A DNA stretch of 64,000 bases, taken from NCBI RefSeq assembly GCF_001905345.1, contig NZ_LFBV01000004.1, positions 620,001-684,000 of the forward strand, written 5' to 3'. The stretch's first letter is position 1, and each line of letters opens with the position of its first letter. Under the pieces are notes generated by a model. That model did not search any database. It saw nothing but the letters and a program-made list of their open reading frames with translations, and was not told the DNA's origin. Below are positions 50,901 to 59,703 of the stretch, in pieces. The stretch comes from Streptomyces uncialis. Lineage in GTDB: Bacteria > Actinomycetota > Actinomycetes > Streptomycetales > Streptomycetaceae. The position numbers and the translations under genes were made by a program.

Positions 50901-52697
50901 TCACAGGCTCAGCGGCCGGTACACGGTCAGCGCCTCGTGCAGCTTGTCGAGTCGCAGCACCGGACCGCACGGACCGATCTCCCCGTCGTACGCCAGCTGG
51001 GTCCCCGGCGCGACGCCGTCGACCCGCAGCCGCACCCGCCGCACCGCCGCGTGGAACGGCGACCGGGACAGCGGCCCCGACAGCGCCGCGCCCAGCAGCC
51101 GCACCCCGGGCCACCGGCCGCCGTGCACCGCCCGTACGTCCAGCACCCCGTCCGCCAGATCGGCCCGCCGGCCCGCGGTCAGCCCCATCCGGCGATAGGT
51201 GCAGTTGCCCGCGAACAGCAGCCACAGCGCCCGCTGCTTGCCGTCCACGACCGCGCGCAGCGGCCGCCCGCGACGCCGTACATGGAAGGCGGCGACCACG
51301 TCCGCGAGACGGCCGCCGATCCGGCCCGACCAGCGCTCCCGCTCGTGCACCAGCTCCGGGTACACACCGAGACTGAAGGTGTTCAGGAAGATCCCCGAGG
51401 TGCCGTCCGCCCCGGAGGACCGGAACCGGCCCACGTCCACGGCGACCGCGTCACCGCGCTCCACCGCCCGCACCAGGTCCCGCGGGTCCTCGACCCCCAG
51501 GTCGTACGAGAAGTGGTTCAGGGTGCCACCGGGCAGCACGGCCAGCGGCAGCCCGTGCTTCAGCGCGGTCGTCGCCGCCGCGTTCACCGTGCCGTCGCCG
51601 CCGCACACCCCGAGCGCCACCGCGCGCGCCGCAGCCTTCTCCAGCTCCTGCTCCAGCTCGGGACCGGTCGTCTCCACGATCTCCACCAGCGGCAGCGCGT
51701 CCCGGAGCACCCGCACCCGGTCCGGGGTCCCGGCCCCGGTGTTCACCACCATCACCAGCCCCCGCCCGCCGGGCAGCGACGGCGCGTCCACCATCGGACG
51801 GCCCGGCGACGGCATCTGGTCCCGGGTCGGCACCAGACCCCGCACCGCGAACGCGGCACCCACCCCGAGCGCCGCGCCCGCCAGTACGTCACCGGGGTAG
51901 TGCACCCCGGTGTACACCCGCGAGAACGCCACCGAGAACGCGATCGGAGCGACCACCGCGCCCCAGCCCCGGGACTCCAGCGCGACCCCCGTCGCGAAGG
52001 CCGCGGCCGACGCCGCGTGCCCCGACGGGAACGACGTGGTGATCGGCTGGCGCTTCAGCTGCCGCACCACCGGGACCGCGTCCAGTATCGGCCGGGCCCG
52101 CCGCACCGACCGCTTGCCGAGGGTGTTGATCGTCGCCGACGCCACGGCGAGCGACGCCATGCCCCGCACCGCGCCCCGGCGCGCCCGGGGCGAGCTGGTC
52201 AGCGCCAGCCCCGCCGCGACCGCGCCCCACAGCACCCCGTGGTTGGCGCAGCGGCTCAGCACCGGCAGCACCCGGTCGCCGTACGGCCAGTGATGCGTGG
52301 CCACCGCCTGGAACAGCTTGGTGTCCACGGCCGACAACCGGCCCGTGCCGCCCGCGTCCGTGACCGGCCCTCCCGAGGCGCCCGACATCCGCGCCGCCAG
52401 GCCCCGTAGCCCGCCGGGTACCTCACGCAACCCGTCCGGGAGCCCACGCAACCCCTCCGGCAGCCCACGCAGCCCGTCCGGCAGGCCACGCAGCGTGCGC
52501 GGCAGCTCCCGCAGCCCCTGGACCACCTCAGGGGCCAGGGGCAGCCCGGCCACCGCCACCGGCACCGCCGCGCGCCCCCCACCGGCCCCGAGCACCCCGG
52601 GCCCACCGCGCAGCCGCTCGTACACCGCACGGCCGGCGCGGCGCGCCGGACCCCCGGGGCCCGCTCCGGGCCCGCTCAACCTCTGATCAGAACGCAT
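50901..52697 (-). CDS. PAP2 phosphatase fused to diacylglycerol-kinase-like domain
   Basis: 598 residues. A Leu/Gly/Pro heptad region (~65-100) precedes a PAP2 phosphatase (~120-285) with the three signatures KRSVRRARP, PSGHA and SRVYTGVHYPGD. The C-terminal ~290 residues are a DAG-kinase/sphingosine-kinase catalytic domain with GGDGTVNAAAT and PGGTLNHFSYDL. One chain could both phosphorylate and dephosphorylate lipids, e.g. in phosphatidic-acid turnover. Membrane association is expected from the PAP2 helices. The ribosome-binding site is weak. Confidence 0.9.
   Translation of the reverse strand: MRSDQRLSGPGAGPGGPARRAGRAVYERLRGGPGVLGAGGGRAAVPVAVAGLPLAPEVVQGLRELPRTLRGLPDGLRGLPEGLRGLPDGLREVPGGLRGLAARMSGASGGPVTDAGGTGRLSAVDTKLFQAVATHHWPYGDRVLPVLSRCANHGVLWGAVAAGLALTSSPRARRGAVRGMASLAVASATINTLGKRSVRRARPILDAVPVVRQLKRQPITTSFPSGHAASAAAFATGVALESRGWGAVVAPIAFSVAFSRVYTGVHYPGDVLAGAALGVGAAFAVRGLVPTRDQMPSPGRPMVDAPSLPGGRGLVMVVNTGAGTPDRVRVLRDALPLVEIVETTGPELEQELEKAAARAVALGVCGGDGTVNAAATTALKHGLPLAVLPGGTLNHFSYDLGVEDPRDLVRAVERGDAVAVDVGRFRSSGADGTSGIFLNTFSLGVYPELVHERERWSGRIGGRLADVVAAFHVRRRGRPLRAVVDGKQRALWLLFAGNCTYRRMGLTAGRRADLADGVLDVRAVHGGRWPGVRLLGAALSGPLSRSPFHAAVRRVRLRVDGVAPGTQLAYDGEIGPCGPVLRLDKLHEALTVYRPLSL
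52410..52500 (-). repeat. 21-bp tandem repeat encoding GLPDGLR heptads
   Basis: Four to five in-frame 21-bp units encode RGLPDGL, RGLPEGL, RGLPDGL and REVPGGL in the PAP2-DAGK N-terminus. Confidence 0.8.
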
Positions 52698-52787
52698 TGC
52701 TGTCGCCTACCCACTCCCGCTCCGAAGATCCCGCACCAGGGAAAACCGCTTGGACACGTCCCCCGGGTGCCCGCCAGAATGCGGGAC

Positions 52788-54407
52788 ATGGGTCATCTGG
52801 AAGCCGCGCATCTCGAATACCACCTCCCCGACGGGAGGACCCTGCTCGGCGATGTCTCGTTCCGGGTGGGCGAGGGTGCCACCGTCGCACTGGTCGGCCC
52901 CAACGGCGCGGGCAAGACCACCCTGCTCAAGCTGATCTCCGGCGAGCTGAAACCGCACGGCGGGACCGTGAGCGTCAGCGGCGGCCTCGGGGTGATGCGC
53001 CAGTTCGTCGGCTCGGTACGCGACGAGACGACCGTCCGGGACCTCCTGGTCTCCGTCGCCACCCCCCGCATCCGCGCCGCCGCCCAGGCCGTCGACCGCG
53101 CCGAGCACGGCATCCTGACCGTGGACGACGAGGCCGCCCAGCTCAAGTACGCGCAGGCCCTGTCCGACTGGGCCGAGGCCCGCGGCTACGAGGCCGAGAC
53201 CCTGTGGGACATGTGCACCATGGCCGCGCTCGGCGTCCCTTACGAACGCGCCCAGTGGCGCGAGGTACGGACCCTCAGCGGCGGCGAACAGAAGCGTCTC
53301 GTCCTCGAAGCGCTGCTGCGCGGCACCGACGAGGTACTGCTCCTCGACGAGCCGGACAACTACCTCGACGTCCCCGGCAAGCGCTGGCTGGAGGAGCGCC
53401 TGCGGGAGACCCGCAAGACGGTCCTGTTCGTCTCCCACGACCGTGAACTGCTCGCCCGCTCCGCCGAGCGCATCGTCAGCGTGGAACCCGGCCCGGCCGG
53501 GGCCGACGCCTGGGTCCACGGCGGCGGCTTCGCCACCTTCCACGAGGCCCGCCGCGACCGGTTCGCCCGGTTCGAGGAGCTGCGCCGCCGCTGGGACGAG
53601 AAGCACGCCCAGCTCAAGAAGCTCGTCCTCAGCCTCCGGCAGGCCGCCGAGATCAGCCATGAGCTGGCCTCCCGCTACAAGGCCGCCCAGACCCGGCTCC
53701 GCAAGTTCGAGGAGGCCGGACCCCCGCCGGAGCCGCCCCGTGAGCAGGACATCCGGATGCGGCTGCGCGGCGGGCGCACCGGGCTGCGCGCGGTCACCGT
53801 CGAGGGCCTGGAGCTGACCGGGCTGATGCAGCCCTTCGACCTGGAGGTCTTCTACGGGGAACGGGTCGCCGTCCTCGGCTCCAACGGCTCCGGCAAGTCC
53901 CACTTCCTGCGACTGCTCGCCGGGGGCGATGTCGCCCACACCGGCGACTGGAAGCTCGGTGCCCGGGTGGTGCCCGGCCACTTCGCCCAGACCCACGCCC
54001 ATCCCGAGCTGGAGGGCCGCCCCCTGCTCGACATCCTGTGGCGCGAGCACGCCAGGGACCGGGGCGCGGCGATGTCGCTGCTGCGGCGCTACGAGCTGAC
54101 CGCGCAGGCCGAGCAGTCCTTCGACCGGCTGTCCGGCGGCCAGCAGGCCCGCTTCCAGATCCTGCTGCTGGAACTGGCGGGCGCCACCGCGCTGCTCCTC
54201 GACGAGCCCACGGACAACCTCGACCTGGAGTCGGCCGAGGCCCTTCAGGAAGGGCTGGAGGCATTCGACGGCACGGTGCTGGCGGTCACGCACGACCGGT
54301 GGTTCGCGCGTGCGTTCGACCGGTTCCTGGTGTTCGGCAGCGACGGCCGGGTCCGGGAGAGCCAGGAGCCCGTGTGGGACGAGCGCAGGGTGACCCGGGC
54401 CCGCTGA
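52788..54407 (+). CDS. ABC-F family ATP-binding protein
   Basis: A 539-residue soluble protein with two ABC domains. NBD1 has GPNGAGKTT, LSGGEQKR and LLLDEPDNYLD; NBD2 has GSNGSGKSH, LSGGQQAR and LLLDEPTDNLD. A charged helical linker (~245-325, with ELRRRWDEKHAQLKKLVLSL) joins them as in ribosome-associated ABC-F proteins. There is no membrane part. ABC-F proteins regulate translation or protect ribosomes from antibiotics. Walker A of NBD2 ends in His where Thr is usual. ATG 52788 is preferred; upstream in-frame ATG and GTG add 3 and 7 residues. Confidence 0.88.
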   Translation: MGHLEAAHLEYHLPDGRTLLGDVSFRVGEGATVALVGPNGAGKTTLLKLISGELKPHGGTVSVSGGLGVMRQFVGSVRDETTVRDLLVSVATPRIRAAAQAVDRAEHGILTVDDEAAQLKYAQALSDWAEARGYEAETLWDMCTMAALGVPYERAQWREVRTLSGGEQKRLVLEALLRGTDEVLLLDEPDNYLDVPGKRWLEERLRETRKTVLFVSHDRELLARSAERIVSVEPGPAGADAWVHGGGFATFHEARRDRFARFEELRRRWDEKHAQLKKLVLSLRQAAEISHELASRYKAAQTRLRKFEEAGPPPEPPREQDIRMRLRGGRTGLRAVTVEGLELTGLMQPFDLEVFYGERVAVLGSNGSGKSHFLRLLAGGDVAHTGDWKLGARVVPGHFAQTHAHPELEGRPLLDILWREHARDRGAAMSLLRRYELTAQAEQSFDRLSGGQQARFQILLLELAGATALLLDEPTDNLDLESAEALQEGLEAFDGTVLAVTHDRWFARAFDRFLVFGSDGRVRESQEPVWDERRVTRAR

Positions 54408-54430
54408 CCCCGGGCCCGTCCGGGGATCTT
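54408..54430 (+). terminator. Short hairpin after the ABC-F gene
   Basis: CCCCGG and CCGGGG arms with a 6-nt loop directly follow the stop and are followed by ATCTT. It is weaker than the others. Confidence 0.45.
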
Positions 54431-54454
54431 CCTGCGGGCTCCCCGGGTGCCTCC

Positions 54455-54487
54455 CGTGCACACCCGTGCACACCCGTGCACCCGTGT
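54455..54487 (+). repeat. CCCGTGCACA tandem repeat
   Basis: Three consecutive ~10-bp units containing the palindrome GTGCAC lie in the spacer before the DUF6158 gene. Confidence 0.75.
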
Positions 54488-54611
54488 GCTCCGGGGTGTC
54501 TGCTGTGCGCGGCCCGTGCGCGTCCGTGCCTGCCGGGCTCCGACAGGCGGCGGGGCGGTCCAGCGGGGACAGTGGGAGGAGAACGCGACACGACAGGAGT
54601 GGGGTGCCGCC

Positions 54612-54845
54612 ATGGCCGGAGTCGATCCCGCGCGTCTGGATGACCAGCAGCTGATGCGGGAGCTGGACACCATTCACCGGACCCGTCATGACACCCTCCT
54701 GCATGGTTCCAACGACGCGCTGCGGGCGCACAATCTGCGGATGGCTCAGCTGGAGGGGGAGTATCTGCGCAGGCATCCCCGGCGGCCGGTCGCGCGGGGG
54801 CGTACGCGGGAGGGGGCGCGGGAGCGGGACGTGGCCCTGAGCTAG
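54612..54845 (+). CDS. DUF6158 protein
   Basis: A 77-residue charged, helical protein (DPARLDDQQLMRELDTIHRT, LRAHNLRMAQLEGEYLRRHP) matching the Streptomyces DUF6158 family. No known function. Ribosome-binding site GGAG ~12 bp upstream. A repeat cluster begins right after the stop. Confidence 0.85.
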   Translation: MAGVDPARLDDQQLMRELDTIHRTRHDTLLHGSNDALRAHNLRMAQLEGEYLRRHPRRPVARGRTREGARERDVALS

Positions 54846-55420
54846 TCGCCTTCGCTCGCGCTTCGCAGGTCCTCCGGTGCCGGTACTTGTTCCTGGTGCC
54901 GTACTTGCTCGTCGCGGCCCTGGGTTCGGACCTGTGCCCGTACTTGTTCCCGTGCGGGTCGTTCGTGGGTGCGCGGTTCCCCGCGCCCCTGGACGCTGCC
55001 CCGCCCGTTGTTCTTCGGGTGCGGGTCGGCCCTCGTCTTCGCGCGGTTCCCCGCGCCCCTTTGGGGCTCCCGCTTCTCCGGGTGCTCGGCTGCGGGAGGG
55101 CGCACGCCGCGTCAGGGGTGCCCCGAAAGGCCCGCGCAGGGACAAGTGCGGGCAGAGGTCCGGACCCCGGGGTGCGGAGCGGGGGCGGTGTGTACAGGAG
55201 GGGTGCGGAATCTACGTCGCAACCCCTACCGGTGTCGACATCGGGTACGTCACCGGGCCCGGGCGGCACGAACAGACCCGTGTCCCCTCCCGCTGGCGGC
55301 CCGGCAGCCGGATGGCCAGACTGGGCCCATGGACGCCGGAGCGCAGCCGCCGACCGTCCGCCGGGACGCCCGCGCCCCGGCGGCACCTCCACCGCACCGG
55401 GCGGCGACCGGGGCCGGCCG
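54846..55420. repeat. Repeat cluster 4: partly decayed array
   Basis: Reverse cores lie at 54971-54990 and 55041-55060 (70 bp apart, with GCGCGG instead of GCGCAG). The forward arm is decayed: only the flank CCGCGCAGGGACAAGTGCG remains near 55134. The rest to 55420 contains no convincing gene; it leads into the methyltransferase start. Confidence 0.75.
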
Positions 55421-56299
55421 GTGACCGCCGCGGAGCCCACCGCACCGGTGAGCGCCGGGACGCTGCGGCAGCGCTGTGCCGCCGAGATCGACCGGCTCGA
55501 CCCGCGGGGCGCGTTCCACGAGCGGGCCTGGCTGCGCCGGGTGTTCCTCGCCGTGCCCCGTGAGCACTTCGTCCCGGAGCGGGTCTGGTGGCCCTATCCG
55601 CGTCCGGAGGACGGACGGTGCCCCGCGCTGGACCGGGCCAAGGCCCCCGGGGTGTGGCTGAACGCCGTGTACACCGCCGCCGCGGGGCTGGTGACCCGGG
55701 TCGCCCCGGGCACCGACCGGCCCGGCGACGGGGTGCGCGAGGAGGACTTCGACTCCGGGATGTCCGCGCCGCTCACCGTCGCCGGGATGATCCACCACCT
55801 CGACCCGCAGGTCGACGACCGGGTCCTGGAGATCGGCACCGGCTCCGGCTACGACGCCGCGCTCCTCGCCGGACGGGTCGGCGCCGACCGGCTCGTCACC
55901 ATGGAGATCGACGCGCAGCTCGCCGTCCGCGCGGGCGGCCGTCTCCATGAACTGGGCATCCGCCCCAAGGTCGTCACCGGTGACGGCGCCCACGGGTACG
56001 CGCCCCGCGCCCCGTACGACCGCATCCTCTCGACCGTGGCCGTCGGACGGGTGCCGCAGAGCTGGGTCGACCAGCTGGCACCGGGCGGGGTGATCGTCGC
56101 CCCGCTCGTCACCCCGTTCGGCCGGTCCGCCTGCCTGCGGCTCGTCGGCGACGGACGCGGTCGCGCGGAGGGCGGACCCGTCCCCGGTATCGCCTGCCGT
56201 CCCGAACCCTGCGGCCCCGCCACGGGGTTCGGCAGCTACCGGATCACCGTCGGCGACGGCGGGCAGCACATCCGGTTCACCCCCGCCGACCCGGACTGA
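55421..56299 (+). CDS. Protein-L-isoaspartate methyltransferase-like protein
   Basis: 292 residues. The C-terminal two-thirds show the PCMT fold: SAPLTVAGMIHHLDPQVDDRV, motif I VLEIGTGSGYDAALLA, GDGAHGYAPRAPYDRILSTVAVGRVP and LAPGGVIVAPL. The N-terminal ~95 residues (PREHFVPERVWWPYP) are typical of the actinobacterial variants, some of which act on RiPP or unknown peptides rather than on damaged proteins. GTG 55421 is the likely start; the ribosome-binding site is not strong. Confidence 0.82.
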   Translation: MTAAEPTAPVSAGTLRQRCAAEIDRLDPRGAFHERAWLRRVFLAVPREHFVPERVWWPYPRPEDGRCPALDRAKAPGVWLNAVYTAAAGLVTRVAPGTDRPGDGVREEDFDSGMSAPLTVAGMIHHLDPQVDDRVLEIGTGSGYDAALLAGRVGADRLVTMEIDAQLAVRAGGRLHELGIRPKVVTGDGAHGYAPRAPYDRILSTVAVGRVPQSWVDQLAPGGVIVAPLVTPFGRSACLRLVGDGRGRAEGGPVPGIACRPEPCGPATGFGSYRITVGDGGQHIRFTPADPD

Positions 56300-56326
56300 C
56301 CCTCGCCGTCAGCCCCGTTCGGCCGC

Positions 56327-57547
56327 TCAGCGGAGCGCCGTGCCCCGGGGATCGGCGTACGACTGCTTCCCGGTGCCCCGGGCGGGGGGCCGCTGTCCGC
56401 AGAACTCCGCCTCCACGACCTCGGCCATGCCCTCGCCCGTCCAGTCGCCGTTGAGGTTGTACGACAGCGCGTGCCCGCCGTCCTCCGTGGTCACCGCCAG
56501 TGACAGCGAGCCGAGCCAGCCGCCGCTGTGGCCCCACAGCTCCACCCCGCAGGTCGTGTTGAACTTCGCGAGCCCGAGACCGTACCCCGTGGCCGGGTCG
56601 TCCGGATCGGGGACCAGCGTCTTCATCGCCTTGAGCTGCTTCGCGGGCAGCACCTCGCCGCCCAGCAGCGCCTTGAGGAAGCGGTTCAGATCCGCCGCGC
56701 TGGAGATCATGTCCCCGTCGGCCCAGGACTGCGAGCCGTTCTGGAGGGTGACGTCGTAGACCTTGGTCGCGGTCGGCTCCGGTGACAGCTTCGAGTACGA
56801 GCGGCTGCTCGGGTCCGGCAGACGGGAGGTGGTGCCCGGCATGACCGTCCCGCGCAGCCCCAGCGGCTTGATGATCCGCGTCCGCACCTCCCGCTCGTAG
56901 GAACGGCCGCCCGCCTTCTCCATCACCAGCGCGGCCAGCACGTAGTTGGTGTTGGAGTAGCTGTAGCCGGTGCCCGGCCGGAACGTCGGCGCGTGCTTCA
57001 TCGCGACCGCCACGGCCGCCCGCGGGGTCCGGTCCTTCAGCCGGTTCTTCATGTAGTTCGGCGCGAACATGTAGTCCCGCTGGTAGTCCGGGTCGCCCAG
57101 GTAGTCGAACACCCCGCTCGTGTGGTTCAGCAGCTGGCGCACGGTGATGTCCCGCCCGTCGTGGCCGTTGCCCCGCACCAGACCCGGCAGCCACCGCTCC
57201 ACCTTGTCGTCGAGTCGCAGCAGGCCCTCGTTCTCCTGCTGGAGCAGCACGGTGGCGACGAACGTCTTGGTGATGCTCGCGATCCGGAACCGGTCGTCCT
57301 TGCCACGCGGCGCGCCCGTCCGCAGGTTCCCGACGCCCGACGCGCCCTTCCACACCCCGTGCTTGTCGCTGACCTGACCGGTCACCCCGGGGATGCCCGC
57401 ACGCACGATCCCGTCCAAGGCCCGCTGGGTCCCCTCGTGCCCCCGGCCGTCGCCGTGCGCCGCCGCCGGGGCGGTGAACGCGCTCGCCGCGACCGCCGCC
57501 GCGGCGATCCCCACCGCGCCCGTACGCGCCCAACTCCTCGTTGCCAT
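56327..57547 (-). CDS. Secreted serine beta-lactamase/D-Ala-D-Ala-carboxypeptidase-like hydrolase
   Basis: 406 residues with a signal peptide (RTGAVGIAAAAVAASAFTAP, AAA). The class-C penicillin-binding fold motifs are SITK (SxxK), YSYSNTNY (YxN) and WGHSGGW (HxG in place of KTG). Relatives are D-alanyl-D-alanine carboxypeptidases, esterases and EstB-like enzymes. GAGGAG lies 7 bp before the ATG. Extracellular, monocistronic. Confidence 0.9.
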   Translation of the reverse strand: MATRSWARTGAVGIAAAAVAASAFTAPAAAHGDGRGHEGTQRALDGIVRAGIPGVTGQVSDKHGVWKGASGVGNLRTGAPRGKDDRFRIASITKTFVATVLLQQENEGLLRLDDKVERWLPGLVRGNGHDGRDITVRQLLNHTSGVFDYLGDPDYQRDYMFAPNYMKNRLKDRTPRAAVAVAMKHAPTFRPGTGYSYSNTNYVLAALVMEKAGGRSYEREVRTRIIKPLGLRGTVMPGTTSRLPDPSSRSYSKLSPEPTATKVYDVTLQNGSQSWADGDMISSAADLNRFLKALLGGEVLPAKQLKAMKTLVPDPDDPATGYGLGLAKFNTTCGVELWGHSGGWLGSLSLAVTTEDGGHALSYNLNGDWTGEGMAEVVEAEFCGQRPPARGTGKQSYADPRGTALR

Positions 57548-58161
57548 AAGCCCGCTCCTCGCTTCGACCGGCCTGGTCGAGCCGGTGTCGCAGGAGATGA
57601 CCGCGCACGGCGCCCACGGGTTGACTCCCGTTCCCGCCGGACGGCGCCGCCCGTTCGGCGGGCCGCACGCGCCACGGCGACTCGTGGGTGCGGCCCGCCG
57701 GGTGGGGGGCGCCGGCGCGGCGGGGTGAGTACGTCCGGTCCGCGTCGGCGGCCGGCCTCCGCCGGCACACAGGAGTACGTCCGCCGGAGCCGTCACGTTC
57801 ACCGTCCCCCGTCCTTCCGCCACTCTGTCCCGGTCACCCTGTCCCGGTCGTCCCGCCACGTTCACCGCCCTCGTTCGGCCGCTTGCGCACCGGCCCTGCC
57901 CCCGTTCGCCGGACCCGGCGCGTTCGCCGGTGATCCGGGTCGGCCGGCCCTCCCGGGTCACCCGCCCGGACGCGCCGCCCCCTGGACCGCTCCACCCCCG
58001 TACCCGTACGCCCCGACCCGGGGCCGGGGCGCCCGGGGCCACGGCCGTCCCCGGCCCCGTGCCCGATCCGCCGCTCCCGCCGGGTAGCGCGTGCCGGGCC
58101 CCGGCGGAACCCTGGGAGCACGGCGGACGCACCGACCGGTGCACGGGCCACGGAGGCAGGG
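57548..58161. other. Intergenic region between divergent genes
   Basis: 614 bp without a credible gene. A CTGTCCCGGTC tandem pair lies near 57826-57850 and ACGTTCACCG occurs twice (~57797 and ~57860). GGAGG at 58152-58156 serves the next gene. I found no convincing promoter. Confidence 0.45.
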
Positions 58162-59703
58162 ATGCGGCGCACGCACGAGGAGGACGGTGACCCCGCCCGC
58201 GCGCCCTCCGGCACTCCGGCGCCGGACCCGGGACATGCCGCCTCGGGTTCTCCTGCCGCCGACCCCGCCCGTGCGCCCGCCTCCGGCACCCCCGCCGGGG
58301 ACCCTGCCCGTGCGCCCTCCGGCACCCCCACCGGCGCCCCCGTTTCCGGCACCCCCGCGGTGGGCCCCGCCCGTGCCGCCTCCGGGACCCCCGCCGCAGC
58401 CCCGGCTCCCGGGACCCCCGCCCCCGTTCCCGGGACCCCCGCCGCGGACCCCTGGACGCAGCGGCTCGGGCACGGCCCCCTGCGGTACGGTCCCGCGCTG
58501 CCCGGCAGCGGACTGTCCGTACCGCCCGGGATCGTCCGGGCGGCCCTCGCCGCCGCCGGGACCGAGGAGGCGGCGCCCGTCGGGGGCGGCCCGGACTTCC
58601 TCCGCGCCGCCGCCGGGTACTGGGAGCGGCGGGGAGCGGGTGCCCGGCCGGACCGGATCGCCGCCGCGCCCGGCGGCGCGCCCCTGCTGCTCGCCGTGGC
58701 CGCCGCGCTGGGCGGGGACGTGCTCACGCCCCGCCCGTGTCCCGCCTGGTGGCTGCCGCAGGCCCGGCTGCTGGGCCGCACCACGTACACCGTGCCCACC
58801 CCCGCCGAGTGCGGCGGCGTCCCCGACCCGTACGCGCTGCTGGAGACGGTCCGCCGGGTCCGTGCCGAAGGCGGCGACCCGCGGCTGCTGGTGATCGCCG
58901 TCGCCGACGACCCCACCGGGACCGTCGCCCCGCCGGAGCTCGTCCACGAGGCCGTCGAGGCGGCGGCGGGGGCCGGGCTGCACATCGTGAGCGACGAGAC
59001 CTGGCGGGACACCACGCACCCGGCGTCCCACTGCCGGGAACCGGAGCCCGCCCGGCCCGCCGGGATGGCGCCCGACCGGGTGACCGTCCTCGTCGACCTC
59101 GCGGGGGCGCTGCTGCCCGGGGACTGGCCGGCCGCCGTGGCCCGGTTCCCCGCGACCGCCGGGGGCGGCGCGCTCCACGACGCCGTCCTGGACGTCCTCG
59201 CGGGCACCGGTGCCCGGATCGCCGCGCCGGTCGCCGCGGCTGCCCGGTATGTCCTCACCGAACCTGCCGAGGCAACCGCCCGGACGGCCGCCTCGGCCCG
59301 GGTCCATGGCCGGATCGCCGCAGCCGTCCACGACACGCTCCGGCGGGCGGGCGTCCTCGCGCTGCCGCCCACCGCCGGACGGCACCTGTACGCGGACCTG
59401 GGACCGCTGCGCGCCGCGCTCGCCGCCCGTGGCGTCACCGACGCCCAGGAACTGGAGGACCACCTCGGCACGCTGCTCGGGATGCCCGCACCGGGCGGCC
59501 ACCGCTTCGGCGACGCGCTGACCTCGCTGCGGGTACGGCTGGACACCGCCGCGTTCCTCGGGACCGACCCACGGCTGCGGGCGCAGGCCCTCACCGTCCC
59601 GGACCCGCTCGAAATGCCACAGGTGAAACGCGCCTTGACGAGGTGCGCAACGGCACTCGACGGTCTGCGTGCCGACGCCCGGCGAAGGGAGCCCACGTCA
59701 TGA
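58162..59703 (+). CDS. Pseudo-aminotransferase (class I/II fold without PLP lysine)
   Basis: 513 residues. The first ~95 are a degenerate GTPA-DPARAPS low-complexity repeat. The rest follows the class I/II aminotransferase plan: DDPTGTV (for NPTG), IVSDETWRD (for SDExY), then DRVTVLVDLAGALLPGDWPA where the family has SFSK...GWR. The Schiff-base Lys is Gly, and the whole protein has a single Lys (MPQVKRALT, near the C-terminus). It cannot be a normal PLP transaminase. It overlaps the NAPE-PLD-like gene by 4 nt (ATGA), so a structural or regulatory role for that partner is plausible. Confidence 0.8.
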   Translation: MRRTHEEDGDPARAPSGTPAPDPGHAASGSPAADPARAPASGTPAGDPARAPSGTPTGAPVSGTPAVGPARAASGTPAAAPAPGTPAPVPGTPAADPWTQRLGHGPLRYGPALPGSGLSVPPGIVRAALAAAGTEEAAPVGGGPDFLRAAAGYWERRGAGARPDRIAAAPGGAPLLLAVAAALGGDVLTPRPCPAWWLPQARLLGRTTYTVPTPAECGGVPDPYALLETVRRVRAEGGDPRLLVIAVADDPTGTVAPPELVHEAVEAAAGAGLHIVSDETWRDTTHPASHCREPEPARPAGMAPDRVTVLVDLAGALLPGDWPAAVARFPATAGGGALHDAVLDVLAGTGARIAAPVAAAARYVLTEPAEATARTAASARVHGRIAAAVHDTLRRAGVLALPPTAGRHLYADLGPLRAALAARGVTDAQELEDHLGTLLGMPAPGGHRFGDALTSLRVRLDTAAFLGTDPRLRAQALTVPDPLEMPQVKRALTRCATALDGLRADARRREPTS

